Shown: positions 6,999 to 14,355 of the stretch, one piece after another
Layout: each line of letters starts with the position of its first letter
Position numbering within the stretch: the stretch's first letter is position 1
Translations under genes and position numbers: made by a program
Source of the DNA: Desulfobacteraceae bacterium
GTDB lineage: Bacteria > Desulfobacterota > Desulfobacteria > Desulfobacterales > Desulfosalsimonadaceae
Length of the DNA stretch: 14,355 nt
Direction of reading: 5' to 3'
Assembly (NCBI GenBank): GCA_027353395.1
Contig: DAIEHU010000035.1
Span: 1 to 14,355, forward strand
Notes under the pieces: model-generated
Databases searched by the model: none
What the model was told of the DNA's origin: nothing
What the model saw: the letters and a program-made list of their open reading frames with translations, nothing else

Positions 6999-7027
6999 AT
7001 TATACCATATCATCCATTTTTAAAAAG
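6999..7027 (-). promoter_or_regulatory. Probable sigma-70-type promoter of the SH3-M48-cyclase operon
   Basis: The minus strand has TGGTATAAT (7007-6999), a perfect TATAAT with an extended -10 TG. Seventeen bases upstream is only CTTTTT (7027-7022), a poor -35, which fits an extended -10 promoter. It would give a leader of about 100 bases before the SH3 start. Confidence 0.6.
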
Positions 7028-7045
7028 CGGTTTTCATGATGTATC

Positions 7046-7072
7046 TTGCAAGCGGATGACATTTCCTATAAA
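7046..7072 (+). promoter_or_regulatory. Possible promoter of the sulfotransferase gene
   Basis: TTGCAA (7046-7051) and TATAAA (7067-7072) resemble -35 and -10 elements, but the spacer is only 15 bases. It lies upstream of the sulfotransferase and divergent from the minus-strand promoter. Weak evidence only. Confidence 0.3.
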
Positions 7073-7082
7073 TGAATGCACT

Positions 7083-7096
7083 GCCATGACCATGGC
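7083..7096. repeat. Inverted repeat GCCATG-AC-CATGGC
   Basis: A perfect 6-bp inverted repeat with a 2-base centre lies just downstream of the possible plus-strand -10 box and 41 bases before the sulfotransferase start. Its position, near the expected transcription start, would suit an operator. No regulator is suggested by the sequence. Confidence 0.35.
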
Positions 7097-7137
7097 GCGA
7101 TTTTTAACCACAACTGCTGCTGGAGGACGCAACCTGC

Positions 7138-8244
7138 ATGTATTTTAACGCATTCAAGGCCATTTGGCGAATGTATGGACTCAGCCCGAATTTTATTTTT
7201 TTTTGTTTCGTGCTTCTTTTTTTCAGGGTCTGGTTCCTGATCTCTCATGTTTCACTGTTTGCCGATTATATCTTTTTCCCGGAATTTTGCCGGATCAAGG
7301 TGAAGAATCCAGTGTTCATCATCGGCCATCCCCGCAGCGGCACCACCTTTATTCATCATTTGTTCACGCGTACCGGAGAAATGGCCGCGTTTCACGCCTG
7401 GCATGTGTTGTTCCCCGCCATTTGCATGCGGAAACTGGTTGCGCCAGTCATCCGTTTCCTGATCCGCCGGAATAAAACCGTCATCTTTTCCGAAGATACG
7501 GGGCACGGCATTTCAATAGATAAAGTGGAAGAGGATGAGATGCTCTTTCTGCATAATACCGACACCCAGTTTGCGCTGGTGGGCACGCCGCTGGGGTTTA
7601 TGCCTGACGAGTACCGGGAGTTCCGGTTCCATGATCTTCAGCCGGAGCACCGGCGGCTCAGGTCGGCAAGGTATTTGAAGCGCTGTTTCCAGCGCCATAT
7701 CTATTATACCGGCAAGACACAGATATTCGCCCAGACCCATTTTTCCACACACCGGGTCCGGACCCTGATGGAGGTCTTCCCGGATGCCCGTTTCATCTAC
7801 ATGCACCGCTTGGCCGAGGAAACCCTGCCTTCCTATTTTTCATTGAATTACCATACGCTGGATGAACTCTGGGGGCTTCACCGGTTTACGAAAGAGCAGC
7901 TGAGCGTGTTTTTTGAATACCGTTACCGGGCCAGCGTCGAGCTTTGCCGGTATTTTTTTGATCTCTGGCAAACCAGCGCCATAAACCGCCGAAAGGTCAT
8001 GATTTTGCCTTATGACCGGCTTCGGAACGAACTTCCGGAGGTGTTCGAGGAAATCATCCGGTTCACCGGCATCATTCCCAGCCAGGCGCTTCGGGAGACA
8101 GTGGCTCGCCAGGCCGAAAAGCAGCGGGGATTCAAACGCGGGCACGCGGTCCTGCCTTTAGAGGCATTCGGCATCGGCGAAGAACGGGTACGGCGTGATT
8201 TCGCCTTTCAGGGAGCTGATCCCATGCAATATTTGAGAGATTGA
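7138..8244 (+). CDS. Sulfotransferase family protein (PAPS-dependent type)
   Basis: This 368-residue protein probably transfers a sulfuryl group from PAPS to an unknown acceptor. The 5'-phosphosulfate loop is FIIGHPRSGTTFIHHLF at about 60-76 (GHPRSGTT at 63-70), a strong signature. The 3'-phosphate region is FPDARFIYMHR followed by LPSYFSL, with Arg224 and Ser232 in the usual spacing, but the common Arg-Asp-Pro is replaced by Arg-Leu-Ala. The Lys-Ser/Asn-Pro motif usual before it is replaced by AQTHFSTHR. Residues 18-45 are strongly hydrophobic and may anchor the enzyme to the membrane. GGAGGA at 7122-7127 lies ten bases before the ATG. It is 201 bp upstream of msbA on the same strand, so an LPS or lipid acceptor is possible but unproven. 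Confidence 0.85.
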   Translation: MYFNAFKAIWRMYGLSPNFIFFCFVLLFFRVWFLISHVSLFADYIFFPEFCRIKVKNPVFIIGHPRSGTTFIHHLFTRTGEMAAFHAWHVLFPAICMRKLVAPVIRFLIRRNKTVIFSEDTGHGISIDKVEEDEMLFLHNTDTQFALVGTPLGFMPDEYREFRFHDLQPEHRRLRSARYLKRCFQRHIYYTGKTQIFAQTHFSTHRVRTLMEVFPDARFIYMHRLAEETLPSYFSLNYHTLDELWGLHRFTKEQLSVFFEYRYRASVELCRYFFDLWQTSAINRRKVMILPYDRLRNELPEVFEEIIRFTGIIPSQALRETVARQAEKQRGFKRGHAVLPLEAFGIGEERVRRDFAFQGADPMQYLRD

Positions 8245-8445
8245 GAATTGATGACACCATCCCATCCATATCCAGGCCTTTTCCGGTGGAAACATCCTTA
8301 TCTTGAAAAAAAGGAGCATTAGCCGATATGAAAAGAGACATTATGGAAAATCAGGATATCCGATAGATGCGGTGGTTTGCCAATTACCGGAAGGCAATAG
8401 CCCAACCTGATTGCGCAATGGCAAAGATAAACAGAGTGTAGCTTG
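8245..8445 (+). other. Gap between the sulfotransferase and msbA
   Basis: About 200 bases without a convincing gene. TTGAAA (8303-8308) and TATGAA (8327-8332), 18 bases apart, could be a weak promoter for the msbA operon. ATTGCGCAAT (8410-8419) is a perfect 10-bp palindrome, 26 bases before the msbA start. TTGCC/GGCAA flank 8377-8397. There is no hairpin followed by a T-run, so no terminator is visible after the sulfotransferase. Confidence 0.3.
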
Positions 8446-10296
8446 ATGGCGCAGCCCATCACAATTAATCAAACGGTGAAAATCAAATTGAAAATTAAAG
8501 AACGTCACAAACAATTGCTGGAATACATCAAAGGCGGCTGGATTAAATTATTTTTTTCCATGATCTGCATGCTGGTGGTGGCGGGCTCCAGTTCCGCCAC
8601 CGCATTTATTGTCAAGCCCGTTCTGGATGATATTTTTTTAAAACAGAATGAGGCTATGCTTAAACTCATGCCGATTCTTGTGGTTATTATATTTATCTTG
8701 CGAGGCGTTGCCATGTATGGCCAGGAATACCTGATGAATTATGTGGGCGAACATATTATCAAGCGGCTGCGGGATGCGCTGTTTGACCGCATCATCGGCC
8801 TGCCGCTGGCTTTTTTCCACAAGGAACGTACTGGTGTGCTGATGTCGCGGATTACCAATGATGTCAACGTGATTAAAAATATGGTGTCCACAGCGGTGAC
8901 CGGGTCTTTGCGGGATGTGTTTACTGTCATTGGATTGACGGGGGTGATTCTTTACCGGGACTGGCAACTGGCCCTGATCGCAATTTTTGTGCTGCCTCTG
9001 GCATTTTATCCCATGTTGGAGTTCGGACGCAGGGTCCGGCGCTTCAGCACCAGCAGTCAGGTGAGCATGGCCGAACTCAATGCTTTTCTTCATGAAACCT
9101 TTACCGGGAATAAAATCGTGAAGGCGTTTGGTATGGAAGCGACGGAAAAACAGTCATTTTTTAATAAAAATCAGAAGGTTTTCCGGTTTGAAATCAAATC
9201 ATTCCGGGCGAAAGCCCTGACGTCGCCGGTGATGGAAGTGATCGGGGGCATCGGCGTCGCGCTGGTGATCTGGTATGGTGGCCATAACGTCATCAGCGGC
9301 GCTTCCACGCCCGGCACTTTTTTTTCTTTCATGACCGCCGTGATGATGCTGTATACACCCGTTAAACAACTGATGAAACTGAATAATACGGTTCAACAGG
9401 GGCTGGCTGCGTCCGACCGGGTGTTTGATATTCTGGAAGCCAGATCCGATATTCTGGACCCGGCCAGTCCGAAACCGGTTCAGCCGGGTTCCCACCGGGT
9501 GACGTTTGATCATGTGTTTTTTTCCTATGGCGGCGCAAGAGTTGAAATGGGCTGCGAAGCGGAAAATGTGTTAAAAAATATCAATCTGGATGTGATGCCG
9601 GGTGAAATCATCGCGCTCGTGGGCATGAGCGGCGGCGGAAAAACATCCCTGGTGAACCTGATCCCTCGGTTTTATGATGTGACTGGCGGCGCCATCCTTT
9701 TGGATGGTATGGATATCCGTGATATCGCCATCCGCGATTTGCGCAGGGAGGTGGCCATTGTCACGCAGGAGCCGATTTTGTTCAATGACACCATCCGGAG
9801 CAATATCGCCTATGGAAAGCCCGACGCCTCGGAACAGGAGGTTTTTGACGCCGCGAAAGCGGCCTATATTTATGATTTTGTGCAAACCCTGCCCAAGGGA
9901 TTTGATACGGTCATCGGCGAGCTGGGCAGCCGGCTCTCGGGCGGTGAAAAACAGCGCATGTGCATCGCCCGGGCATTGTTAAAGGACGCTCCGATTCTGA
10001 TTCTGGATGAGGCCACGGCGTCTCTGGATACCGAATCCGAGCGTCTGGTGCAGAAAGCCCTTGAAAACCTGATGAAAGGGCGGACATCCTTTGTGATCGC
10101 CCATCGGCTTTCCACCATCTCATATGCCAGCCGCATCGTCGTGATTGTGGGGGGCAGGATTGTGGAGGAAGGCGGTCATCAGGAACTGATCGCACGAAAG
10201 GGCGAATATTATTCCCTGTATCAGATGCAGTTTTCGGACAACCGCAATAATGCCCCGGAAACCTTTAGCGATTCTGCGCCGTGCGGGACTCCATGA
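8446..10296 (+). CDS. msbA: Lipid A export ABC transporter, ATP-binding/permease protein MsbA
   Basis: This 616-residue half-transporter works as a homodimer that flips lipid A-core across the inner membrane. The membrane domain (about 20-330) contains the typical YLMNYVGEHIIKRLRDALFDRI and LPLAFFHKERTG-like stretches. The ATPase domain has Walker A GMSGGGKTS (Lys399), Q-loop VTQEP, signature LSGGEKQR (497-504), Walker B ILILDEAT (Asp521, catalytic Glu522) and H-loop His553. It is about 30 residues longer than E. coli MsbA, partly through an insert after FSYGG (about 362-373). The ATG at 8446 is taken as start; a TTG directly before it is the only other in-frame option before a stop codon. 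The ribosome site is weak. The last bases overlap lptF (ATGA), and the following LPS genes support MsbA over a drug exporter. Confidence 0.95.
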   Translation: MAQPITINQTVKIKLKIKERHKQLLEYIKGGWIKLFFSMICMLVVAGSSSATAFIVKPVLDDIFLKQNEAMLKLMPILVVIIFILRGVAMYGQEYLMNYVGEHIIKRLRDALFDRIIGLPLAFFHKERTGVLMSRITNDVNVIKNMVSTAVTGSLRDVFTVIGLTGVILYRDWQLALIAIFVLPLAFYPMLEFGRRVRRFSTSSQVSMAELNAFLHETFTGNKIVKAFGMEATEKQSFFNKNQKVFRFEIKSFRAKALTSPVMEVIGGIGVALVIWYGGHNVISGASTPGTFFSFMTAVMMLYTPVKQLMKLNNTVQQGLAASDRVFDILEARSDILDPASPKPVQPGSHRVTFDHVFFSYGGARVEMGCEAENVLKNINLDVMPGEIIALVGMSGGGKTSLVNLIPRFYDVTGGAILLDGMDIRDIAIRDLRREVAIVTQEPILFNDTIRSNIAYGKPDASEQEVFDAAKAAYIYDFVQTLPKGFDTVIGELGSRLSGGEKQRMCIARALLKDAPILILDEATASLDTESERLVQKALENLMKGRTSFVIAHRLSTISYASRIVVIVGGRIVEEGGHQELIARKGEYYSLYQMQFSDNRNNAPETFSDSAPCGTP

Positions 10297-11480
10297 AATT
10301 CAATACCATCGTTTATCGCTATATTTTTAAGGAGCTGATACCACCGTTTCTCATGAATCTGGTGTTTTTCATGTTTGTTTTTTTGATGCGCGAGATTCTT
10401 GAAATTACCCATGTGATTGTCAATTATCAGGTGAGCGTGGTGGTGTTTTTTCTGATGCTGGCCTATTCCATGCCGTATTTTCTGGCCTATATTATTCCCA
10501 TGTCGGTCATGATGAGCGTGCTGCTCGCGTTTCTACGCCTGTCCAGCGACAATGAAATCGTGGCGCTCAAAGCTGGAGGCGTCAGCCTGTATCAACTGCT
10601 CCCGCCGGTGATCGCTTTCAGCGTGTTATGCGCCCTGCTGGCTGCCGGCATGTCTATATACGGCCTTCCCTGGGGGGAGCAGGCGTATAAGGAGACAGCC
10701 CTGCAGGTGGTGCAGTCGAACTTTAACCTCGGGTTAAAAGAGCGGCAGTTTAATGACAGCTTTGACGGCGTGATGTTTTATGTCAATAAGATCGATTTAA
10801 AGAATAATGCGCTCACGGATATTTATGTTGAAGACCAGCGAAACGAAGCGCTTGCCAGCACCATCGTCGCCCCGAAAGGCATCATATCCCCTGGCGAAGA
10901 TAAATATTCTTTTATATTAACTCTTTATAAAGGAAGCATCAATCAGGTGGAGATGAAGACCCATTCGGTTTATATCACAAAATTTGACACTTATGAGCTT
11001 CGGCTGGATTTAAAAGACGCCGTGCGGAATATCGGCCAGCGAGAGAAGCGGGAAAACGAAATGCGCATGGATGAATTGACCGGTTATCTGAAAACCGGGG
11101 ATCCGCATACGAAAAAATATCTTGCGGTCCGGATGGAACTTCAAAAAAAATTTTCCATCCCCTTCGCCTGTATTGCCTTGGCGGTTCTGGCGGTGCCTTT
11201 GGGCGTTGCGTCTTCCGCCACACGGAAAACAGCGGGACTCGGCATCGGATTATTCGCCTTTTTATTTTATTATCTGCTCCTGTCCGCCGGGCTGGTGCTC
11301 GGGGAAGCAGGCGGCATATCGCCGGGTTTGGCCATGTGGATGCCGAACGTGATCATGGGCGGATTGGGGCTTTACCTGCTGGTGAGAACAGCCGAAGACC
11401 GGCCGCTGGAACTGCTCGACCGGCTCAATCGCCTGGTGCGCAACTTTCTGCGCCGCGGGGAAACAAAGCAGATGGTTTAG
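10293..11480 (+). CDS. lptF: LPS export system permease LptF (YjgP/YjgQ family)
   Basis: This 395-residue inner-membrane protein should pair with LptG, and with LptB encoded elsewhere, to extract LPS from the inner membrane into the LptC-LptA bridge. It shows the family layout: three N-terminal membrane segments (about 12-32, 45-80 and 100-122, with NEIVALKAGGVS between them), a periplasmic beta-jellyroll region (about 130-265), and three C-terminal segments (about 290-375). The loop LRLSSDNEIVALKAGG is the coupling-helix region that contacts LptB. The ATG at 10293 overlaps the msbA stop by ATGA; a GTG four codons upstream is less likely. It comes first of the two paralogs and has the FNTIVYRYIFKEL start typical of LptF; the F/G distinction is fairly but not fully certain. 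Confidence 0.9.
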   Translation: MKFNTIVYRYIFKELIPPFLMNLVFFMFVFLMREILEITHVIVNYQVSVVVFFLMLAYSMPYFLAYIIPMSVMMSVLLAFLRLSSDNEIVALKAGGVSLYQLLPPVIAFSVLCALLAAGMSIYGLPWGEQAYKETALQVVQSNFNLGLKERQFNDSFDGVMFYVNKIDLKNNALTDIYVEDQRNEALASTIVAPKGIISPGEDKYSFILTLYKGSINQVEMKTHSVYITKFDTYELRLDLKDAVRNIGQREKRENEMRMDELTGYLKTGDPHTKKYLAVRMELQKKFSIPFACIALAVLAVPLGVASSATRKTAGLGIGLFAFLFYYLLLSAGLVLGEAGGISPGLAMWMPNVIMGGLGLYLLVRTAEDRPLELLDRLNRLVRNFLRRGETKQMV

Positions 11481-11499
11481 ACTGTAGGTTATAGGGCGG

Positions 11500-11539
11500 T
11501 CTGAATGAATCTTTTTTTTAAATCGGCCCATTCTTCAGA
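11500..11539 (+). repeat. Inverted repeat in the lptF-lptG gap
   Basis: TCTGAATGAAT (11500-11510) and ATTCTTCAGA (11530-11539) pair over 10 bp with one bulged base. The 19-base loop contains eight T residues. GGCGGT (11495-11500) and ACCGCC (11559-11564) could form an alternative outer stem. The T-run is inside the loop, not after the stem, so it is not an ordinary terminator, and lptF-lptG cotranscription remains likely. Confidence 0.4.
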
Positions 11540-11607
11540 TCCTGTCAGCCTTCCGTCTACCGCCTGACGCCCCTTGGTTTTTTTTAAACGGTTTAATGGG
11601 ATTTTTC

Positions 11608-12684
11608 ATGTCCGTCATTCATAAATATATCACCCGGCAGTTTTTTAAATATTTCGGCATGGTGATGGGCCTGGTCATCACCGTTTACCTGTCCATTGAT
11701 TTTTTTTCAAGAATCGACAACTTCCTTGGGGCCGATGTCCCTTCATTACAAATCCTGGCCTTTTTTCTATACAAAATTCCCCTCATTGTTTCTCAGATTA
11801 CACCCATTGCCGTTCTTCTGGGCGTACTGACGGTCTTCGGGCTGATGTCCAAAAACAATGAAATTCTGGCCTTGAAGAGCGGCGGGGTGAGTTTGTATTA
11901 TCTGCTTCAGCCCGCGGCGGTCATCGGCGTTGTTTTAAGCATTCTGCTGTTTGTTTTTTCAGAAGCAGTGGTGCCGGTGACGGTCATCAAATCGAACCGG
12001 ATCGAGAGCGGCGCGTCCAAAAAGAACCTGATGACCTCCCGTGGGAAAAATATCTGGATTCGAGGGGATCGCACCATCACCCATATCGCTTATTATAATC
12101 CGTCGGACCAGACCATTGAAGGTGTCAGCGTGGCCTGGTTTAACGGAAATTTTGAGTTGATTGGCAGACTCAACGCCCAAAAAGGCGCTTATCTGAATAG
12201 GAGCTGGGTGTTTTATGACTGTCTGATTCAGCAGCGGATCAACACGGCCCCGGAAAATAATCATGTGTCGTTTTATGACGGGAAAATGGGGCAACTGGAC
12301 CTGAAACCATCGGATTTGCTGCATGTGGCGAAAGAATCCGAGGAATTGCCGTTTTTCCAGCTTTACCGCTATATCCGGAAAGTCGAAACCCAGGGGTATG
12401 ACGCCACCAAATACCGGGTGGATTTTTACGCCAAAACCGCGTTTCCGTGCATCTGCCTGATTATGACCCTGTTCGGGGCCGGTCTGGCCTTGCGGGGAAC
12501 CGCCCGGGACGGGATAACCATCAGTTTCGCCTATGGTGTTTTAACATCGCTTGTTTATTGGCTATTTTACAGTTTTTGTCTGTCTCTGGGGTATGGCGGC
12601 ATGCTGCCCCCGGTGGTGGCCGCCTGGACCGCCAATCTGATTTTTTTCTGCGCCGCTGGCCTTGTGGTGTACAATCTGGAATGA
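11608..12684 (+). CDS. lptG: LPS export system permease LptG (YjgP/YjgQ family)
   Basis: This 358-residue inner-membrane protein is the partner of LptF in the LPS extractor. It has three N-terminal membrane segments (about 12-34, 48-78, 95-122) with SKNNEILALKSGGVS in the cytoplasmic coupling loop, a periplasmic jellyroll region (about 125-265), and three C-terminal segments (about 272-355). The start VIHKYITRQFFKYF is the usual LptG opening. I take the ATG at 11608, which has a weak GGGA site seven bases before it; the ATG four codons earlier (11596) has none. The gap after lptF is longer (127 bp) than elsewhere in the operon. The stop lies 10 bp before the lpxK start. Second position and sequence fit LptG. 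Confidence 0.9.
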   Translation: MSVIHKYITRQFFKYFGMVMGLVITVYLSIDFFSRIDNFLGADVPSLQILAFFLYKIPLIVSQITPIAVLLGVLTVFGLMSKNNEILALKSGGVSLYYLLQPAAVIGVVLSILLFVFSEAVVPVTVIKSNRIESGASKKNLMTSRGKNIWIRGDRTITHIAYYNPSDQTIEGVSVAWFNGNFELIGRLNAQKGAYLNRSWVFYDCLIQQRINTAPENNHVSFYDGKMGQLDLKPSDLLHVAKESEELPFFQLYRYIRKVETQGYDATKYRVDFYAKTAFPCICLIMTLFGAGLALRGTARDGITISFAYGVLTSLVYWLFYSFCLSLGYGGMLPPVVAAWTANLIFFCAAGLVVYNLE

Positions 12685-12688
12685 GAGG
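12683..12688 (+). promoter_or_regulatory. Ribosome binding site deciding the lpxK TTG start
   Basis: GAGAGG overlaps the lptG stop codon and lies six bases before a TTG at 12695. This spacing favours TTG over the GTG at 12710 and the TTG at 12662, which lies inside lptG. Confidence 0.55.
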
Positions 12689-12694
12689 CGTTTT

Positions 12695-13837
12695 TTGAAT
12701 ACAGGAATCGTGCCAAAAATCGAGGCCGTTATTTCTGGGCAAGCCCTGCCAGGCAGTTTATTCTCTGCCTTTTTGCATGGGCTTTCCTGGATTTACGGCC
12801 TTGCCGTGCGGCTGCGGTCGATTTTATATGACAAAGGTATTTTTAAATCCCACCGGCTGCCCTGCCGGGTGATTTCCGTGGGGAATATTACGGTTGGCGG
12901 AACCGGCAAAACCCCTGTCACCATGCATGTGGCCCGGTTGCTGAGAGACGCGGGATACAGGATCGCTGTGATCAGCAGAGGTTATAAAGGCCGGGCGGAA
13001 AAAAGCGGCGGGATCGTCAGCAATAGTGAAGCGGTGCTGATGACGCCGGAAGACGCCGGTGACGAGCCGTTCATGATGGCGGCCGGATTAAAGGGCGTTC
13101 CCGTTCTGGTGGGGCGTAACCGGGTAGCCGTGGGCCGGGTGGCCGTGGAAGCTTTTCATCCGGATGTGATCATCTTGGATGACGGGTTTCAGCATCGCGG
13201 GCTGTTCCGGGATATGGATATCGTCCTGATCGACGATGCTTCTTTTAGCGAAAACATGCATTTCCTGCCGCGAGGCCCGCTTCGGGAGCCGGTTTCCGCT
13301 CTGAAAAGGGCCGATGTGATGGTGCTGACCCGGTCATCAAACCCATTGACTCCAGCCCTTGATATTCTGGCCCGTCTCGCACCGGGAAAGCCGGTGTTTC
13401 AATCTATCCATGCGCCTTATGTATGCGGCGTGATCAAGGCCGGCGGAACCCCGTCCGGATCCGGCCGCGCGCCTGCTTTCGGGATATTCCGTGACGTTGA
13501 ATGGTTGAAACATGCGAAGGTGTTTGTATTCTCGGGGATTGCGAAGAACCAGGCGTTCCGGGACATGGTGGCGGGCATGGCCGGGGCGGTGGCTGGCGAA
13601 ATGGCGTTTCCGGACCATCACCCCTACACCGCCGCTGATATGCATTCCATTGCAGCTCAGGCGAAAACCAAATCGGCGGATTTTCTGGTGACCACGGAAA
13701 AAGATTATGTTAAAGTCCACGGCAGGCTGAGGAGCCCGATGGATATAGTGATTATCGGCATTGAGGCGTCTTTTGATGTTCAGGGAATGGCGTTTGCCGG
13801 GTTTATTAAAGATATGCTTGCCGCTAAATTGTCATAA
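12695..13837 (+). CDS. lpxK: Tetraacyldisaccharide 4'-kinase LpxK
   Basis: This 380-residue membrane-associated kinase adds the 4'-phosphate to the tetraacyl disaccharide 1-phosphate, giving lipid IVA. The N-terminal helix (about 18-34, LHGLSWIYGLAVRLR) should bind the membrane. The P-loop SVGNITVGGTGKTP has Lys72 and Thr73. ISRGYKG, GDEPFMMA, DDGFQH (162-167), LPRGPLREP and TTEKDYVK (333 on) are all family signatures. It is somewhat longer than the E. coli enzyme, with an extra stretch around 235-265. The start is a TTG at 12695, supported by GAGAGG and by family length; GTG at 12710 is the alternative. It follows lptG by 10 bp and precedes the partial kinase gene by 26 bp. Confidence 0.95.
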   Translation: MNTGIVPKIEAVISGQALPGSLFSAFLHGLSWIYGLAVRLRSILYDKGIFKSHRLPCRVISVGNITVGGTGKTPVTMHVARLLRDAGYRIAVISRGYKGRAEKSGGIVSNSEAVLMTPEDAGDEPFMMAAGLKGVPVLVGRNRVAVGRVAVEAFHPDVIILDDGFQHRGLFRDMDIVLIDDASFSENMHFLPRGPLREPVSALKRADVMVLTRSSNPLTPALDILARLAPGKPVFQSIHAPYVCGVIKAGGTPSGSGRAPAFGIFRDVEWLKHAKVFVFSGIAKNQAFRDMVAGMAGAVAGEMAFPDHHPYTAADMHSIAAQAKTKSADFLVTTEKDYVKVHGRLRSPMDIVIIGIEASFDVQGMAFAGFIKDMLAAKLS

Positions 13838-13863
13838 CGCCATTACAGAGAGACTGGAGCGGA

Positions 13864-14355
13864 GTGCAAAAACCATTTACGCGAAAAGACCTTGCATCCG
13901 GGAAGATACATGTCCTGTGCAAGGGACGGTGGGCGAATGCTGATCTCTATCTTTTTCAGCAGGGACAGAATCGCTGGGTGATCAAGGATTTTGCGCCCTG
14001 TCCGCCGTTTATCCGGAAAACATGGGGCCGCTTCTTTGCTCGCAGGGAATATCGGGCGCTCGCCAAATTGAAAGGGATTCCCGGAATACCCGAATTCAGC
14101 TTTCTGTTGGATGATTATGCGGTCTGTTACCGGTATATTGCGGGCGGCACATTGAAAGACACCCCGCATGAAACCATCGGTCATGATTTTTTTGTGAAAT
14201 TGGAAAATTTGGTGATCCAAATGCACGCCCGCGATCTGGCGCACCTTTATGCGCTGCGCGCCACGGCGGACGCGGTGATGTGCGGTGCCCGGACGGTCGA
14301 GATTTCCCGGACCGTTTTGGGAAACGGCGGCGAAAAATTCGGGAAACTCCGGCTC
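13864..14355 (+). CDS. Kinase-like protein, partial (LPS or protein kinase fold), abnormal catalytic loop
   Basis: This gene runs off the right edge; 164 codons are visible from a GTG at 13864, with GGAG four bases upstream. The N-lobe looks like a small eukaryotic-type or LPS-sugar kinase: a beta-3 Lys in WVIKDF (Lys41), a probable helix-C Glu in RREYRAL (Glu62), a hinge-like CYRYIAGG (88-95) and QMHARDLAHL (119-128), which normally leads into the catalytic His-x-Asp-x4-Asn loop. Here the loop reads HLYALRAT, so Asp is Tyr and Asn is Thr, and no Asp-Phe/Asp-Phe-Gly follows in the open frame. It may be a pseudokinase, a frameshifted gene or a sequencing error. Its position after lpxK suggests a role in LPS core phosphorylation (KdkA/WaaP-like), by inference only. 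Confidence 0.7.
   Translation, partial: MQKPFTRKDLASGKIHVLCKGRWANADLYLFQQGQNRWVIKDFAPCPPFIRKTWGRFFARREYRALAKLKGIPGIPEFSFLLDDYAVCYRYIAGGTLKDTPHETIGHDFFVKLENLVIQMHARDLAHLYALRATADAVMCGARTVEISRTVLGNGGEKFGKLRL

Noticed and set aside
7075..7110. Sigma-54 promoter upstream of the sulfotransferase
   Set aside because: TGGCGCG is not followed by a GC pair at the correct distance; the -24/-12 pattern is not met on either strand.
8328..8366. 12-codon open frame (MKRDIMENQDIR) before msbA, with AAGGAG upstream
   Set aside because: The spacing of 11 bases from AAGGAG is long, there is no run of regulatory codons and no attenuator hairpin after it. A leader peptide cannot be supported.
11571..11585. Intrinsic terminator before lptG (CCTTGG followed by eight T)
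   Set aside because: The only stem available is five pairs and stands nine bases from the T-run; too weak to call.

Overview
The window comes from a Gram-negative bacterium that makes lipopolysaccharide. It carries lipid A and LPS-export genes (msbA, lptF, lptG, lpxK), an OmpA-type outer-membrane protein, and a lipoprotein with both a twin-arginine motif and a lipobox. The msbA-lptF-lptG-lpxK order, the SH3/M48/CHASE2-cyclase cluster and the short CFI-type tail on a von Willebrand A protein recall Desulfobacterota (former deltaproteobacterial sulfate reducers). That placement is inference from gene content and recalled family patterns, not a measured phylogeny.

Left half, minus strand, in transcription order: a small membrane-anchored bacterial SH3 protein (6891-6400), a Tat-type M48 metalloprotease lipoprotein (6403-5453), a CHASE2-sensor class III nucleotide cyclase (5449-3320), then after a palindrome-rich 219-bp gap a secreted vWA/PKD protein (3100-1130), and after a 98-bp gap an OmpA-family protein (1028-6). 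The first three overlap by 4 bp or are separated by 3 bp, so they are almost certainly one operon. Its likely promoter has an extended -10 element near 7000. The last two genes each have their own leader and may be separate units.

Right half, plus strand, diverging from the 246-bp region 6892-7137: a PAPS-type sulfotransferase (7138-8244), then msbA (8446-10296), lptF (overlapping msbA by 4 bp), lptG, lpxK and a partial kinase-like gene running off the right edge. Together these serve lipid A maturation: LpxK phosphorylates the disaccharide, MsbA flips lipid A-core across the inner membrane, and LptF/LptG form the membrane part of the exporter that extracts LPS. The partial last gene resembles the small kinases that act on LPS sugars or proteins. 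Its N-lobe looks normal, but the catalytic loop is not recognisable in the open frame.

The whole window therefore concerns the cell envelope. I saw no tRNA, rRNA, CRISPR array, insertion sequence or phage gene. The most unusual items are the SH3/M48/cyclase cluster as a possible envelope-sensing module, the palindrome-dense leader of the vWA gene, the Cys replacing the peptidoglycan-binding Asp in the OmpA domain, the truncated CFI tail, and the abnormal catalytic loop of the last gene.
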